Below, one piece after another: positions 38,057-48,651 of a stretch of 64,000 nucleotides of DNA. Under the pieces are notes generated by a model. That model searched no databases and was not told the origin of the DNA. It saw only the letters and a list, made by a program, of their open reading frames with translations. The stretch comes from Polynucleobacter sp. JS-JIR-II-b4 (GTDB taxonomy: Bacteria > Pseudomonadota > Gammaproteobacteria > Burkholderiales > Burkholderiaceae): NCBI RefSeq assembly GCF_018687815.1, contig NZ_CP061306.1:1798001-1862000 (forward strand), written 5' to 3'. Both the position numbers and the translations under genes were made by a program. Position 1 is the stretch's first letter. The number at the start of each line of letters is the position of its first letter.

Positions 38057-39409
38057 TTATTTATCGAGCAAGATGATGCGGAAATCATTCACATTGGTAA
38101 GTGTAGGGCCAGTTTCCACTAAAGCGCCCAATTCTGCAAAGAAGCCATAGCAATCATGTGCTGATAAGAATTTCTCTGGCGCCAGGCCTGCAGTATGGCC
38201 AGCTTGGCGCACGGCGCTATCAAACCAGGCACCAGCGTTCTTTTCGCTGCCGTCTATTCCATCGGTATCCGCAGCCAAGGCAGCCATTCTTGGCAGATCA
38301 GAGCTAGCAGCCAAAAGTGAGAGTAGATATTCACTGCAACGACCACCACGGCCTTTAACGCCTGCTGGAATAGTAACGGTACATTCACCACCTGAAATGA
38401 AGGCAAGCGGCTTAGTAATTCCCTTGGCCATGTATTCACGAGCTAACGCAGCCTGCTCCACACCCACTTCTTGCGCTTCACCAGTAATAGTGTCTCCTAA
38501 AACAATAGGCTCATAACCCTGCGTGCGCACATAGTCAGCGGCAGCCTCTAAACTTTTATAAGCAGTTGCAATCACATGATTGGCCACTTGGGCGGAGATT
38601 AAATCAGAATCTTTTAGAGTCTCTGGCTTTTCACCAGCCAAACCTTGTTTGAGATGTTTCAATACTGATGCCGGAATAGAAGGCGTATCTAATTCATATT
38701 TTTGCAGAATGTTAAGCGCATCTAAATACGTTGAATAGTCTGCAGCACATGGGCCGCTAGCAATATCAGCCGGTGAGTCGCCCGTGACATCAGAAATTAA
38801 TAAAGCCTCGACTCGTGCGCTACGGGCAATAGACACTCTTGCTAAGTTGCCACCCAAAATTGCTGAAAGGTGTTTGCGCACCACATTCATTTCTTCGATA
38901 GGTGCACCACTACGCAAGAGCGCTTCAGTGGTCTTGCGCATGTCATCAATCGAGATACCTTCTTGCGGCAGAGTAAGAAGGCTTGATCCACCACCAGAGA
39001 CTAAGGCGATCAATACGTCACCTTTTTCCAATTGATTGGTTAAGACAAAAATTTCTTTAGCTCCATCCATGCCAGCTTGATCGGGGACTGGATGGCCAGC
39101 TTCTACGATCTTGATGAGGGAAGTTGGTGAGCTGTGACCATAACGCGTCAGCACAACGCCCTCTAATTTCACCTGTGGCCAATGAGATTTGGCATAAGCT
39201 TCCAGTGCACTAGCCATCGAAGCGCTAGCCTTACCTGCGCCTACTACCAAACATTTACCCTTAGGCTCTTGCCCGACTGGAAATATCTTTGCTAAGTACT
39301 GGGGAACAATAACCTGTGGATCAGCAACTGCCACTGCAGCAGCAAAAGCATTTTTAAGAATTGCTTCTTTACTTGCTGCCATAGAGGGAGAAGAACTGTT
39401 TTGAGTCAT
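38057..39409 (-). CDS. Glycerate 2-kinase (DUF4147/MOFRL family, TtuD/GckA-like)
   Basis: A 450-residue class II glycerate kinase: N-terminal DUF4147 domain (about 20-260, with [15 protein letters not shown] and [14 protein letters not shown]) and a C-terminal MOFRL domain (about 330-440, [25 protein letters not shown]). It phosphorylates D-glycerate in glyoxylate and tartronate metabolism. The gene symbol is left open because ttuD, gckA and glxK names are all used. Immediately upstream of pyrC. Confidence 0.88.
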   Translation of the reverse strand: MTQNSSSPSMAASKEAILKNAFAAAVAVADPQVIVPQYLAKIFPVGQEPKGKCLVVGAGKASASMASALEAYAKSHWPQVKLEGVVLTRYGHSSPTSLIKIVEAGHPVPDQAGMDGAKEIFVLTNQLEKGDVLIALVSGGGSSLLTLPQEGISIDDMRKTTEALLRSGAPIEEMNVVRKHLSAILGGNLARVSIARSARVEALLISDVTGDSPADIASGPCAADYSTYLDALNILQKYELDTPSIPASVLKHLKQGLAGEKPETLKDSDLISAQVANHVIATAYKSLEAAADYVRTQGYEPIVLGDTITGEAQEVGVEQAALAREYMAKGITKPLAFISGGECTVTIPAGVKGRGGRCSEYLLSLLAASSDLPRMAALAADTDGIDGSEKNAGAWFDSAVRQAGHTAGLAPEKFLSAHDCYGFFAELGALVETGPTLTNVNDFRIILLDK

Positions 39410-39418
39410 CCGGCTATT

Positions 39419-41242
39419 CTAATCAACCGTGGCACGCTCTTGCATCTGCCACATCTCCGCGTACCTTCCTTGAGCTGCAAGCAACTCTTCGTGAGTTCCT
39501 CGCTCCACAATCTGACCACGGTCCATCACTAAAATTTGATCAGCATGAATAATGGTTGAAAGACGATGGGCAATAATGAGGGTTGTCCGGTTCTTGGCCA
39601 AACTGAGGAGCTCTTCCTGAAAAGCGCGTTCTGTTTTGGAGTCTAGAGCTGAAGTTGCTTCATCAAAAATCAACATGGCTGGTTTCTTGAGAAGGGTTCT
39701 CGCAATCGCCACGCGTTGCTTCTCGCCCCCAGATAGCTTTAAACCCCTCTCGCCGACCTGAGTGTCATAGCCGTCTGGCAAGCGCTTAATAAAGCCATCA
39801 ATTTGAGCAGCCCTAGCCGCCTCTTGGACCTCTTCAATCGTCGCCGAAGGATCGCCATAGGCAATGTTGTAACCAATCGTGTCATTGAATAAAACGGTGT
39901 CTTGCGGAACGATGCCGATTGCTTTACGCAAGCTAGCCTGCGTCACATTTTGAATATTCTGTCCAGCGATCAGAATTTCTCCTGACTGCACATCATAGAA
40001 ACGGAATAACAATCTGGCGAGAGTACTTTTACCTGCGCCACTTTGACCTACTACTGCAGTAATGGTTCCAGCAGGAATGTTGAAACTGACATCACGCAGA
40101 ATTTCACGCTTCGCATCATAGTGAAACGAGACATGCTCAAATCTAACATCTGGGCCATGTCCCTGGTCGTGAACTTGCAGTGGCCTTGCATCTGGAGAAT
40201 CAGCAATCTCTTTATCAGTATTCAGCAGAGAAAACATTCGATCCATATCAGTCAATGACTGCTTAATTTCTCGATATATCACCCCTAAGAAATTAAGCGG
40301 AATATAGAGCTGAATCATCAAGGTATTTACCAGCACGAGGTCACCCAAAGTCATCGTGCCATTGACAACGCCGACAGTAGCGCGCCACAGAATCAACATT
40401 AAGCCCGTAGCAATAATGATCTGCTGGCCAAGATTTAATACTGCCAAAGTCTTTTGTGACTTGACTGCTGCAGATTGATAGCGCAGCAAGTTTTCATCGT
40501 AACGCCTGGCCTCAAAGGCCTCGTTACCAAAATACTTCACTGTTTCAAAATTCAAGAGGGAGTCAATGGCCTTTTGATTGGCTTTTGAATCCATATCATT
40601 CATGGTGCGGCGGTAATGGGTACGCCACTCAGTAACCATCACCGTAAAAACAATATAGAGGACTAAGGCTGTAAATGTAATTGCAGCAAACCAAATATCG
40701 TATGAATAGGCAAGGTAGCCCAGCACCAAACAGAACTCAATGACGGTTGGCAGGATGCTGTAGAGCGAATAAGAAATTAGTGACTGAATACCACGTGTAC
40801 CGCGCTCGATATCTCGACTCACGCCACCCGTCTGACGGGCTAGATGAAAGCTCAGCGCCAGTGAATGCAAGTGCTCAAATACTTGAAGTGCGACTTTACG
40901 AACTGCATTCTGAGTAACCTTGGCAAATAAAGCTTCACGCAACTCTGTAAACAAGGATGCGGAAATTCTTAACAAGCCATAGGCCAGAATAATTCCCAAG
41001 GGAACAACCAAAAGGGCTTGGGGAGAACTTGCTTTGATATCCAAAGAGTCAATTAACTCTTTCATCACAATTGGAATACCCAGATTAACTACCTTGGCGG
41101 CAATCAGGCAGCTCAGGGCAAAAATTACCCGAAAGCGGTACTCCAGAAGATAAGGGAGGAGGTCACGAATGACGCGCCAATCACCGCGCCCTGGTGTTTT
41201 TGAATCTGCGCTACCGTGATGATGTCCTGATGAATGTCTCAT
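39419..41242 (-). CDS. ABC transporter, fused permease/ATPase of the Atm1/ABCB7 (HMT) class
   Basis: A 607-residue half-transporter. The His-rich N-terminus (HSSGHHHG) precedes a six-helix ABC membrane domain (about 25-320). The ATPase domain (about 355-595) has Walker A GQSGAGKST, the signature LSGGEKQRVAIARTLL, Walker B LIFDEATS and the H-loop AHRLSTI. Sequence is closest to Atm1-like exporters, which move glutathione-related or heavy-metal conjugates. Ten bp upstream of the glycerate kinase gene. Confidence 0.87.
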   Translation of the reverse strand: MRHSSGHHHGSADSKTPGRGDWRVIRDLLPYLLEYRFRVIFALSCLIAAKVVNLGIPIVMKELIDSLDIKASSPQALLVVPLGIILAYGLLRISASLFTELREALFAKVTQNAVRKVALQVFEHLHSLALSFHLARQTGGVSRDIERGTRGIQSLISYSLYSILPTVIEFCLVLGYLAYSYDIWFAAITFTALVLYIVFTVMVTEWRTHYRRTMNDMDSKANQKAIDSLLNFETVKYFGNEAFEARRYDENLLRYQSAAVKSQKTLAVLNLGQQIIIATGLMLILWRATVGVVNGTMTLGDLVLVNTLMIQLYIPLNFLGVIYREIKQSLTDMDRMFSLLNTDKEIADSPDARPLQVHDQGHGPDVRFEHVSFHYDAKREILRDVSFNIPAGTITAVVGQSGAGKSTLARLLFRFYDVQSGEILIAGQNIQNVTQASLRKAIGIVPQDTVLFNDTIGYNIAYGDPSATIEEVQEAARAAQIDGFIKRLPDGYDTQVGERGLKLSGGEKQRVAIARTLLKKPAMLIFDEATSALDSKTERAFQEELLSLAKNRTTLIIAHRLSTIIHADQILVMDRGQIVERGTHEELLAAQGRYAEMWQMQERATVD

Positions 41243-41279
41243 CGCTCTATCTTATTCCTAATTGGCTATTTGACTCGAC

Positions 41280-41723
41280 TTAGTTCGCAGAAAATAATTT
41301 CAGAATAGCCTCGCCATTGCTGCGAGAAAAACATTTCTTAGCAGCCTCTTCATAAGGGAGCCACTCATATGCAACATGCTCTCTTGGTGCCAATTTAATT
41401 GCTGTGTCATTAGGAACTTGTAGCGCGAACCAGTGTTCAGTATTTCTAGTGACACCTGGGGCATAACGAAAGCGCCACTCAGGATAGATTTCATACTCGA
41501 TGTGATGATGTAAGTTTTGCAATGCATCTTTTGGAAGGCGATCCACCGCAATCCCTGTCTCTTCAAACACTTCTCGCGTAGCTGCTAAAGCCAGATCCTC
41601 ATCGAGAGCATCAAGACTACCGGTGACAGACTGCCAAAAGTCAGAGCGGTCAGCACGCTCTATCAATAAAACATCCCTATTCGATTTGTAGATAACGACT
41701 AAAACCGAAATAGGGATTTTCAA
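41280..41723 (-). CDS. nudB: Dihydroneopterin triphosphate diphosphatase
   Basis: A 147-residue Nudix hydrolase. The Nudix box reads GSLDALDEDLALAATREVFEETGI, the usual GX5EX7REUXEEXGU with D in place of the first E. The spacing and flanks (LLIERADRSDFWQSVTGSLD and PEWRFRYAPGVTRNTEHWFAL) are those of NudB, which removes pyrophosphate from dihydroneopterin triphosphate in folate synthesis. Downstream of aspS, the same aspS-nudB order as in E. coli. Confidence 0.88.
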   Translation of the reverse strand: MKIPISVLVVIYKSNRDVLLIERADRSDFWQSVTGSLDALDEDLALAATREVFEETGIAVDRLPKDALQNLHHHIEYEIYPEWRFRYAPGVTRNTEHWFALQVPNDTAIKLAPREHVAYEWLPYEEAAKKCFSRSNGEAILKLFSAN

Positions 41724-41744
41724 GATGGTATTACTGAAGTTGCT

Positions 41745-43544
41745 TTATGCGGCAGGAGTAGCTTGACGCAAACGGATATGCAACTCACGCAGCTGACGCT
41801 CGTCTACTGGGCTTGGGGCCTGAGTTAACAAGCACTGCGCACGTTGTGTTTTAGGGAAAGCAATCACATCACGAATGGATTCTGCACCAGTCATCATGGT
41901 TACGATGCGATCCAGGCCGAACGCAATACCGCCGTGAGGAGGCGCGCCATATTGAAGCGCATCTAACAAAAAGCCAAACTTCGCTTGCGCTTCTTCTGCA
42001 TCAATTTTCAATGCGCGGAATACCTGGCTTTGAACCGCTTCTTGGTGAATACGGACTGATCCGCCACCAATTTCACTACCGTTCAACACCATGTCATACG
42101 CTTTTGCCAAGCACTTACCTGGATCGGATTCCAGATATTTCATATGCTCATCTTTAGGGCTAGTAAACGGATGATGGCAAGCAACCCAACGGGCTTCCCC
42201 TTCATCGTAGTCAAACATTGGGAAATCAACTACCCACAACGGCTTCCAACCTTCGGTAAAGAGGCCATGCGCTTTGCCCCAAGCAGATTGGCCAATACGT
42301 AAACGTAAATTACCAATCGCATCGTTCACTACTTTTTCTTTATCGGCGCCGAAGAAAATAATGTCGCCATCTTTTGCACCAGTACGCTTCAGGATGCCTT
42401 CGATCGCTGCATCATGCAAATTCTTCACGATTGGTGACTGCAAGCCATTGCGGCCTTCAGCAACGGAATTGACCTTGATCCAAGCCAAGCCCTTAGCGCC
42501 ATAAATACTGACGAACTGAGTGTAGTCATCGATTTCGCTACGGCTAATTTCAGCGCCACCAGGCACGCACAAGCCCACCACTCGTCCACCAACTTGATTT
42601 GCAGCGCCTGAGAACACCTTGAAATCAACGTCTTTCATTAAATCGGTCAATTCGGTGAATTCAAAGTTCACACGCAAATCTGGCTTATCGGAGCCAAAAC
42701 GTGCCATACCCTCTGAGTAAGGCATAGTCGGGAATGGATTAGGCAACTCAACATTCATCGTCTTCTTGAAAATATGACGAATCATGTTTTCAAATAAATC
42801 ACGAATTTCTAACTCACTTAAGAAAGCAGTTTCACAGTCGATCTGAGTAAATTCAGGTTGACGATCCGCACGCAAATCTTCGTCACGGAAACACTTGGTA
42901 ATTTGATAGTAGCGATCAAAGCCAGCGACCATTAACAACTGTTTGAATAACTGTGGAGACTGTGGCAGCGCAAAGAACTGACCATCATGAACACGGGAAG
43001 GCACCAAATAATCACGCGCGCCTTCTGGGGTGCTCTTAGTCAACATCGGTGTTTCGATATCGATAAAGCCAGCATCATCTAAATAACGACGACACTCCAT
43101 CGCCACGTTGTAACGCAAACGTAAATTCTTTTGCATTTGTGGGCGACGCAAATCTAATACACGATGAGTCAATCGAGTAGTCTCTGACAAATTCTCATCA
43201 TCAATCTGGAATGGCGGAGTTACAGAAGCATTCAGAATCACCAAGCTATGGCAGAGGATCTCTACTTTTCCACTAACCAAATCCGTGTTCTCAGTGCCGG
43301 CAGGACGTGCACGCACAAGACCTTTAATCTGTATACAGAACTCACTACGAACTTGTTCAGCAAGAGCAAACATTTCCGGGCGATCGGGATCGCAAACAAC
43401 CTGCACAAAACCTTCGCGGTCGCGCAAGTCAATAAAGATCACGCCTCCGTGGTCACGACGGCGATTAACCCATCCAGCAAGAGTGACTTCTTGACCAATC
43501 AGTGAATCGGTTACCTGGCCGCAGGTATGGCTTCGCATTGACAT
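41745..43544 (-). CDS. aspS: Aspartyl-tRNA synthetase (AspRS, probably non-discriminating)
   Basis: A 599-residue class IIb synthetase: OB anticodon domain (about 1-110, [23 protein letters not shown]), catalytic motif 2 [18 protein letters not shown], a bacterial GAD insertion (about 290-425) and motif 3 [16 protein letters not shown]. In many betaproteobacteria this enzyme also makes Asp-tRNA-Asn for GatCAB; that is an inference for this organism. In an operon with ubiJ, ubiB, the DUF502 gene and nudB. Confidence 0.96.
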   Translation of the reverse strand: MSMRSHTCGQVTDSLIGQEVTLAGWVNRRRDHGGVIFIDLRDREGFVQVVCDPDRPEMFALAEQVRSEFCIQIKGLVRARPAGTENTDLVSGKVEILCHSLVILNASVTPPFQIDDENLSETTRLTHRVLDLRRPQMQKNLRLRYNVAMECRRYLDDAGFIDIETPMLTKSTPEGARDYLVPSRVHDGQFFALPQSPQLFKQLLMVAGFDRYYQITKCFRDEDLRADRQPEFTQIDCETAFLSELEIRDLFENMIRHIFKKTMNVELPNPFPTMPYSEGMARFGSDKPDLRVNFEFTELTDLMKDVDFKVFSGAANQVGGRVVGLCVPGGAEISRSEIDDYTQFVSIYGAKGLAWIKVNSVAEGRNGLQSPIVKNLHDAAIEGILKRTGAKDGDIIFFGADKEKVVNDAIGNLRLRIGQSAWGKAHGLFTEGWKPLWVVDFPMFDYDEGEARWVACHHPFTSPKDEHMKYLESDPGKCLAKAYDMVLNGSEIGGGSVRIHQEAVQSQVFRALKIDAEEAQAKFGFLLDALQYGAPPHGGIAFGLDRIVTMMTGAESIRDVIAFPKTQRAQCLLTQAPSPVDERQLRELHIRLRQATPAA

Positions 43545-43560
43545 AACAATTTCCTATAAA

Positions 43561-44214
43561 TCAAAAATGGCGTGGCAACTGGGATGCAGTTAAACCACTA
43601 GAACTATTGGGAGGAACAGAGCCCATTGAAACAATATGTTTCAGAGCCTCTTCCACACTCATCTCTAATTCAATCGTTTGTGCTCGTGGCACGATCATGA
43701 AAAAACCAGAGGTTGGATTTGGGGTTGTAGGCAGAAATACGTTGACGTAGTCTTCACCTAATTTGGCAGTCACTTCTTTTGCTGGGATACCAGTTTGAAA
43801 AGCAATCACCCAAGAATCCGCATGGGGATAGCGAATTAATAAGGCTTTGCTAAAAGCCTGCCCACTTCCAGAAAATAAAGTCGATGAGACTTGCTGAACG
43901 CTGGAATAAATGGAACGAACAATCGGTATGCGATTAACAAATTTATCCCAGACCTTTAACCACCACTGCCCTGCAAAATTAATCGCAGTCAATCCGGTGA
44001 GCAGGATGACCACAATCACAATCAATATTCCAACGCCTGGGAGATCGCGGAAATGCTGTAGATCTCTCGCAGCATCTTCAGGGAGAACCACAATAATGGC
44101 GTGCATTACAGAACCAAAAACACCGTCGAGCAGACCCAAGCCCCAAGCAATCACCCAAATGGTGATCGACAATGGTGCCCAAACGAGGATGCCAGCGATA
44201 AAGTATTTTTTCAT
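43561..44214 (-). CDS. DUF502 family membrane protein
   Basis: A 217-residue protein with two N-terminal membrane segments (about 5-30 and 58-82), the conserved RIPIVRSIYSSVQQ segment and FLPTTPNPTSGFFMIVPR, all characteristic of DUF502. Members commonly neighbour aspS and ubiB in betaproteobacteria; function unknown. A strong hairpin lies 10 bp before its start codon. Confidence 0.85.
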   Translation of the reverse strand: MKKYFIAGILVWAPLSITIWVIAWGLGLLDGVFGSVMHAIIVVLPEDAARDLQHFRDLPGVGILIVIVVILLTGLTAINFAGQWWLKVWDKFVNRIPIVRSIYSSVQQVSSTLFSGSGQAFSKALLIRYPHADSWVIAFQTGIPAKEVTAKLGEDYVNVFLPTTPNPTSGFFMIVPRAQTIELEMSVEEALKHIVSMGSVPPNSSSGLTASQLPRHF

Positions 44215-44223
44215 GTGTTCTGC

Positions 44224-44248
44224 CTAACCCGCTATTTTAGCGGGTTAG
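44224..44248 (-). other. Intercistronic hairpin just before the DUF502 gene
   Basis: CTAACCCGCT (44224-44233) and AGCGGGTTAG (44239-44248) are perfect arms of 10 bp with a five-base loop. No T tract follows on the minus strand, so it is not a simple terminator. It lies 10 bp before the DUF502 ATG and about 20 bp after the ubiB stop, where it could shape mRNA stability or ribosome access. Confidence 0.55.
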
Positions 44249-44266
44249 CAGCCAATCAGCGAGAGA

Positions 44267-45853
44267 CTAATAAATACCTAGGCTGATGATCAAAATTCCA
44301 GCCAAAAACCCGCCGGCAAAGAGTAAAGCACCCGCCAACAGGCGGTGTGTACGTCTTTCTTGAAATAAAAGGGCCTTTAAGACCTCTAATTCGCCATTTT
44401 GGTCTTTTATGGGGGAGCGTGCCTGCGCTAGGCTTTCCGCAATCAAGCGGGGCAATGTTGGCAAAATTTTGGCCCAAGTAGGCGCCTCTTCCTTGATGCC
44501 GTCAATGAGACCGCGCCACCCTAACTGCTTGCTTACCCATTTTTCCAGAATCGGCTTAGCCGTTTTCCAAAGGTCTAGATCAGGATCCAACTGACGGGCC
44601 AGACCTTCAACATTCAAGAGGGTTTTTTGTAGCAAAGTGAGCTGCGGCTGGATTTCCACCTTAAAACGACGGGAGGTCTGGAACAAACGCATCAGCACGA
44701 TGCCCAAGGAAATTTCTTTCAGAGGACGATCGAAATACGGTTCGCAAACTGAACGTACCGCACCCTCTAATTCTTCAACGCGGGTATTCGCTGGAACCCA
44801 ACCTGATTCGATGTGTAACTCAGCAACGCGACGGTAATCGCGATTAAAGAATGCCAAGAAATTCAAGGCTAAATAATTTTTATCAGATTCACTTAACGCG
44901 CCGACGATTCCAAAATCTAGAGAAATGAAACGGCCAAATGTTTCTGGCTCTAAGCTAATCATGATGTTACCGGGATGCATATCCGCATGGAAGAAGCCAT
45001 ACTCAAATACTTGAGTAAAGAATATTTCTACGCCATCTGAAGCCAACTTCTTAAAGTCAACTCCTGCCTCCCTGAGTGCCGCCGTCTTACCAATCGAGAT
45101 GCCATACATCCTCTCCATGACAATCACATTGGTGTGACATAAATCCCAGTACATCTCCGGAATCATTAACTTATTCGAATCCGCAAACTGCCTACGTAGC
45201 TGACTCGCATTAGCGGCTTCGCGCATGAGATCAAGCTCATCATGCAAATAAGTATCAAACTCCGAAACGTTCTCACGCGGCTTTAAACGACGGCCATCTT
45301 CGGAGCTTTTTTCAATCACCTTAGCTAGGTCGTACATCAAGGCCAGGTCACCCTCAATCACCGGCAGAATACCGGGGCGCAAGACCTTAATCGCTACTGA
45401 ACGACCTTCCCATTCAGGGTGTTTATCTGTGCCACGCAAGACTCCGAAGTGGACCTGCGCCACTGAAGCGCTAGCAACAGGTGTTGCATCAAAACTAATA
45501 AACACTTCTTCAATTGGTTGACCTAGATCTGCTTCAATCAAACGACGCGATTCTTCGTTTGAAAATGGTGGCACTTGATCTTGTAATTTAGCCAATTCGT
45601 TGGCAATATCTTCTGGTAATAAATCACGACGCGTAGAGAGCACCTGACCAAACTTCACAAAAATAGGACCTAGTGCCTCGAGCGTTAATCGAATACGCTC
45701 ACCTCTAGGCAGATGACTGCCCGGAGACATCCAGCAAAGCATGGTTAAGAATCCACGACGAATGCCCGGCTTTAGAAGATCGCGAAGCAGCGGCAATAAG
45801 CCATAACGCCATGCGGTAAAGAAAATGAAAAAGAGACGAGCAATTCGACGCAC
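44267..45853 (-). CDS. ubiB: Ubiquinone biosynthesis kinase-like protein UbiB
   Basis: A 528-residue atypical ABC1/ADCK kinase. The KxGQ motif is [16 protein letters not shown], the catalytic region includes [14 protein letters not shown] and SLDFGIVG, and two hydrophobic C-terminal helices (about 495-525) anchor it in the membrane. It supports ubiquinone synthesis as an ATPase of the Ubi complex. Directly after the UbiJ-like gene (4-bp gap), as in the E. coli ubiE-ubiJ-ubiB locus. Confidence 0.94.
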   Translation of the reverse strand: MRRIARLFFIFFTAWRYGLLPLLRDLLKPGIRRGFLTMLCWMSPGSHLPRGERIRLTLEALGPIFVKFGQVLSTRRDLLPEDIANELAKLQDQVPPFSNEESRRLIEADLGQPIEEVFISFDATPVASASVAQVHFGVLRGTDKHPEWEGRSVAIKVLRPGILPVIEGDLALMYDLAKVIEKSSEDGRRLKPRENVSEFDTYLHDELDLMREAANASQLRRQFADSNKLMIPEMYWDLCHTNVIVMERMYGISIGKTAALREAGVDFKKLASDGVEIFFTQVFEYGFFHADMHPGNIMISLEPETFGRFISLDFGIVGALSESDKNYLALNFLAFFNRDYRRVAELHIESGWVPANTRVEELEGAVRSVCEPYFDRPLKEISLGIVLMRLFQTSRRFKVEIQPQLTLLQKTLLNVEGLARQLDPDLDLWKTAKPILEKWVSKQLGWRGLIDGIKEEAPTWAKILPTLPRLIAESLAQARSPIKDQNGELEVLKALLFQERRTHRLLAGALLFAGGFLAGILIISLGIY

Positions 45854-45856
45854 GAT

Positions 45857-46477
45857 TTATTTAGCCTTTTGCTCTAAAAGTTGAATACGTTTTTCTATAC
45901 GATCTACAGACTCGCGCAGATCACTTAGTTCGGATTTTCGAACCATAAAGTCTCGTTTATTTAAAAGCACTTTCTTTTCTTCGCTGACATACTCCACTAC
46001 ATTGTCCAGTAAATCACTTGCGGCAGAACGCGTGGCAGATACAAACTTTTTACCCTGCCTCACAGCAAAGTTTGCAGGCGCATCTCCCACTAAGCGAGCC
46101 AAATCTTCCTCGTATTCCCAGCGCAACTGCCCCGCGAGACGACCCAATAATTGGGCTAAGTCTGCATCACCAGTAATTTTGACTGCTTTAAAAGCTTGCT
46201 CTCGCAAAGAGCCAGCACTGCCAGCCAAGTCGCTCAAGGCCTTAGCAGAAACTTCCAAGGTGAGTGAAGGCGCCTCAATCTCTTTCAAGCTAGCCAATAA
46301 ACCATCTGAGTTGATCTCAAAACACAGATTACCAAGAGGTAACTGCAGCAAAATGGTTTTGTTGGCATGACGGGCCAATTCTGTAGACGCCCAAGGCTCG
46401 CTACCCAACACGTGATTAATCCCCCGGCAGGCTGCGCCGGAAGCAATCGTATGGGTAGTCGAAAAATGTCTGTTCAT
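45857..46477 (-). CDS. ubiJ: SCP2-domain ubiquinone biosynthesis accessory protein (UbiJ-like)
   Basis: A 206-residue protein with an SCP2-like lipid-binding domain (about 20-115, LSDLAGSAGSLREQAFKAVKITGDADLAQLLGRL) and a C-terminal coiled coil (about 175-205, LRESVDRIEKRIQLLEQ). UbiJ binds ubiquinone precursors in the Ubi metabolon. The start is uncertain: ATG 46477 is only 8 bp after a perfect palindrome, and a GTG about 22 codons in has a better GGGGG ribosome binding site. Confidence 0.85.
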   Translation of the reverse strand: MNRHFSTTHTIASGAACRGINHVLGSEPWASTELARHANKTILLQLPLGNLCFEINSDGLLASLKEIEAPSLTLEVSAKALSDLAGSAGSLREQAFKAVKITGDADLAQLLGRLAGQLRWEYEEDLARLVGDAPANFAVRQGKKFVSATRSAASDLLDNVVEYVSEEKKVLLNKRDFMVRKSELSDLRESVDRIEKRIQLLEQKAK

Positions 46478-46485
46478 GAGTGTAA

Positions 46486-46509
46486 AAAACCCGCACTAGT
46501 GCGGGTTTT
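46486..46509 (-). terminator. Perfect palindromic terminator between the Tim44-like gene and ubiJ
   Basis: A 24-bp perfect palindrome, arms AAAACCCGCACT and AGTGCGGGTTTT, flanked by A and T runs on both sides so it can terminate in either direction. It follows the stop of the Tim44-like gene by 22 bp and isolates the ubiJ-ubiB-DUF502-aspS-nudB operon. Confidence 0.8.
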
Positions 46510-46530
46510 CCGACGGAAAGTACCTAAAGC

Positions 46531-47439
46531 TTAAACCAACTGGGAGATACCCGCCAGTACCCAGCCGCCAGGACCTTCCACAGGCTTACTTAAATTCCAG
46601 ATTTCGGAGAAGTCGCTAGCTGGAGCACCCTGCTGCTCACGAATCATGCCGCTGAACTGAACGCTACAGAAATAGTGGGCATCTGCTGTCTCAACCCCCA
46701 AGAGCTGAGCATTAATGGTCACAACATCGGTTTGATTGCTGCCATCAGTTCTACCCGCCAAATCTTGCTGAATCGTGGCAAACATGTCGGGGGTTGTAAA
46801 TTCACGTAAGGACGCGAGATCGCCTTGATCCCAAGCTTTTTGCAAAGTCACAAAATATTGTTTTGCATTTTCCAAAAATGTTTGTTGATCGAAACCAGGG
46901 GGCAAGGTTGACTGAAATACCTCAGGCTCTGCACTCACCCCGCCGAATGCGTTTGCAGCAGGAGTAAATGCAGGCTCTTGTCTTGGCATCTCAACGCTAT
47001 TACGCTGCATGCCTTGTGATGGAACATTTGAGTTTTGACCCGCACCAGACAGCGCTGGCAATAATTTACGAATCACAAACATAATGACAAAGCCTGCCAA
47101 CATTGCGATCAGTAAACCGGTAATTAAAGAAGAGGCTGCTTCGCCCAAACCAAAATGGGATAAGAGGTAGCCAATTCCTAGGCCTGCAGCTAAGCCACCC
47201 AAAATACCGCCCATGCCACCAAAACGACTAGGCGCAGGTGCCTGAGGAGCTGGGGCTGGAGCAGTCGGTTGCGCTTGCTGAACCGGCTTTTGCACAGGTG
47301 CAGCCTGACGTTGCATTGGCGCACTTGGCGCGCGACCAAGACTTCTACCGCCACCTAAGCGAGCAGCATCAACTTGGCCAACCATTGCAATGATCAAAGT
47401 AAAACTCAAGAGCACTGCTTTAAAAAAATGTTTATTCAT
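46531..47439 (-). CDS. Tim44-like domain secreted or membrane protein
   Basis: A 302-residue protein: signal peptide (FFKAVLLSFTLIIAMVGQVDA), a low-complexity Pro/Gln/Ala region (about 35-75), a Gly-rich and hydrophobic segment with one or two membrane helices (about 76-130) and a Tim44/TIM44-like domain at the C-terminus (about 180-300, FLENAKQYFVTLQKAWDQGDLASLREFTTPDM). In bacteria this family is of unknown function. ATG 47439 (MNKHFFKAV) is favoured over an ATG four codons earlier. It has a good promoter upstream and a terminator after it, so it is probably monocistronic. Confidence 0.8.
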   Translation of the reverse strand: MNKHFFKAVLLSFTLIIAMVGQVDAARLGGGRSLGRAPSAPMQRQAAPVQKPVQQAQPTAPAPAPQAPAPSRFGGMGGILGGLAAGLGIGYLLSHFGLGEAASSLITGLLIAMLAGFVIMFVIRKLLPALSGAGQNSNVPSQGMQRNSVEMPRQEPAFTPAANAFGGVSAEPEVFQSTLPPGFDQQTFLENAKQYFVTLQKAWDQGDLASLREFTTPDMFATIQQDLAGRTDGSNQTDVVTINAQLLGVETADAHYFCSVQFSGMIREQQGAPASDFSEIWNLSKPVEGPGGWVLAGISQLV

Positions 47440-47497
47440 TTTTATATCCACCCCTTTTGATAACTACTCAACTTCTTTAGTTTTTAAGACTTTAAAA

Positions 47498-47526
47498 ACT
47501 ATACGACTATTAGTATTTAATACCAA
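47498..47526 (-). promoter_or_regulatory. Promoter of the Tim44-like gene
   Basis: Minus strand TTGGTA (47526-47521), 17 bp, TATAGT (47503-47498). It overlaps the last codons of ubiE and would start transcription near 47491, 52 nt before the Tim44-like ATG. A 9-bp AT-rich hairpin (47479-47500) overlaps the start region. Confidence 0.5.
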
Positions 47527-48253
47527 TATGTAAGGCAACGATACCCCCAGTCATCCTGTGGGTTTCCACTTCATCAAAACCGACCCCCAGCATCATTTCT
47601 TTGAGGGTTTCTGCATCAGGATGCATGCGAATGGATTCTGCTAGATAGCGATAGCTTTCCGAGTCTTGCGCAATCTTTTCGCCCAACCAAGGCAAAACCT
47701 TAAATGAATAAGTGTCATAAACGGGTTGTAAAAAAGCATCAGGCTTGGAGAATTCCAACACCAAAACGCGGCCACCGGGTTTGATCACGCGACACATTTC
47801 ACCTAAAGCGATCTCTTTATGCGTCATGTTACGCAAGCCAAAAGCAACAGTCACCACGTCAAAATGATTATTCGGAAAAGGAATTTTTTCGGCATCAAAC
47901 TGCACACAAGGCAAAGCCATGCCGCGATCCAATAGACGATCACGCCCAACGCCCAACATAGAAGCGTTGATATCACTTAACCAAACTTGAGCATCTGGAT
48001 TGCGCCCCCAATCAGCAGCTTTTGCAAAAGCTGCGGCGAGATCGCCAGTACCGCCCGCAATGTCCAAGATCTTTTGACCAGGACGAACATTTGCGCGAGC
48101 AATCGTCACTTTTTTCCAAACACGATGCAGCCCGAATGACATCAGGTCATTCATGACATCGTACTTGCTAGCTACCGAATGAAATACCTCGGCAACCTTG
48201 CCGGCTTTTTCAGCTTCATCAACACTTTGATACCCGAAGTGCGTTTTACTCAT
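47510..48253 (-). CDS. ubiE: Ubiquinone/menaquinone C-methyltransferase UbiE
   Basis: A 247-residue SAM methyltransferase that C-methylates the quinone ring. SAM motif [33 protein letters not shown] and [23 protein letters not shown] are UbiE signatures. Start ATG 48253 ([13 protein letters not shown]) overlaps the DUF971 stop as TAATG; an upstream ATG at 48268 would give five extra residues. Confidence 0.96.
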   Translation of the reverse strand: MSKTHFGYQSVDEAEKAGKVAEVFHSVASKYDVMNDLMSFGLHRVWKKVTIARANVRPGQKILDIAGGTGDLAAAFAKAADWGRNPDAQVWLSDINASMLGVGRDRLLDRGMALPCVQFDAEKIPFPNNHFDVVTVAFGLRNMTHKEIALGEMCRVIKPGGRVLVLEFSKPDAFLQPVYDTYSFKVLPWLGEKIAQDSESYRYLAESIRMHPDAETLKEMMLGVGFDEVETHRMTGGIVALHIGIKY

Positions 48254-48651
48254 TAGTGACTTCCACAAGAATGGCCTGATGCACCGCCTGACTGAGTCAT
48301 CGGTGTATCGCGATCTAAACCAGCAGCGGCCAATTTATCTAAATGCTCTTCCCATAACTGCTCCTGGTTCTCACACAGAAACAATAAGTAATCCCAGGTA
48401 AACAAGCCTGAGTCATGACCATCCGAAAAGCTAGGCTTGAGTGCATAGTGTCCAACAGGTTCAATATTGGCGATCAAAACATCCCGCTTACCCGTCTGCA
48501 ATGTTTCCTGCCCAGGACCGTGGCCTTGGACTTCAGCGGAAGGAGATAAAACCCTTAACAACTCAAAAGGCAAACGATAGGTATTGCTGTTCTCATATGA
48601 GAGCTCCAATACCTTGGACTGTTGATGCACAACGATATTGCTTGGAATCAT
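48253..48651 (-). CDS. DUF971 (gamma-butyrobetaine hydroxylase N-terminal-like) protein
   Basis: A 132-residue small protein. The core (about 1-105) has the DUF971/GBBH-like N fold, with [27 protein letters not shown] and [25 protein letters not shown]. The C-terminus ends Gly/Ser/His-rich with a Cys ([11 protein letters not shown]). Members often neighbour Fe-S or ubiE genes, and a role in Fe-S chemistry has been suggested; function is not established. It is linked by TAATG junctions to both neighbours. Confidence 0.85.
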   Translation of the reverse strand: MIPSNIVVHQQSKVLELSYENSNTYRLPFELLRVLSPSAEVQGHGPGQETLQTGKRDVLIANIEPVGHYALKPSFSDGHDSGLFTWDYLLFLCENQEQLWEEHLDKLAAAGLDRDTPMTQSGGASGHSCGSH

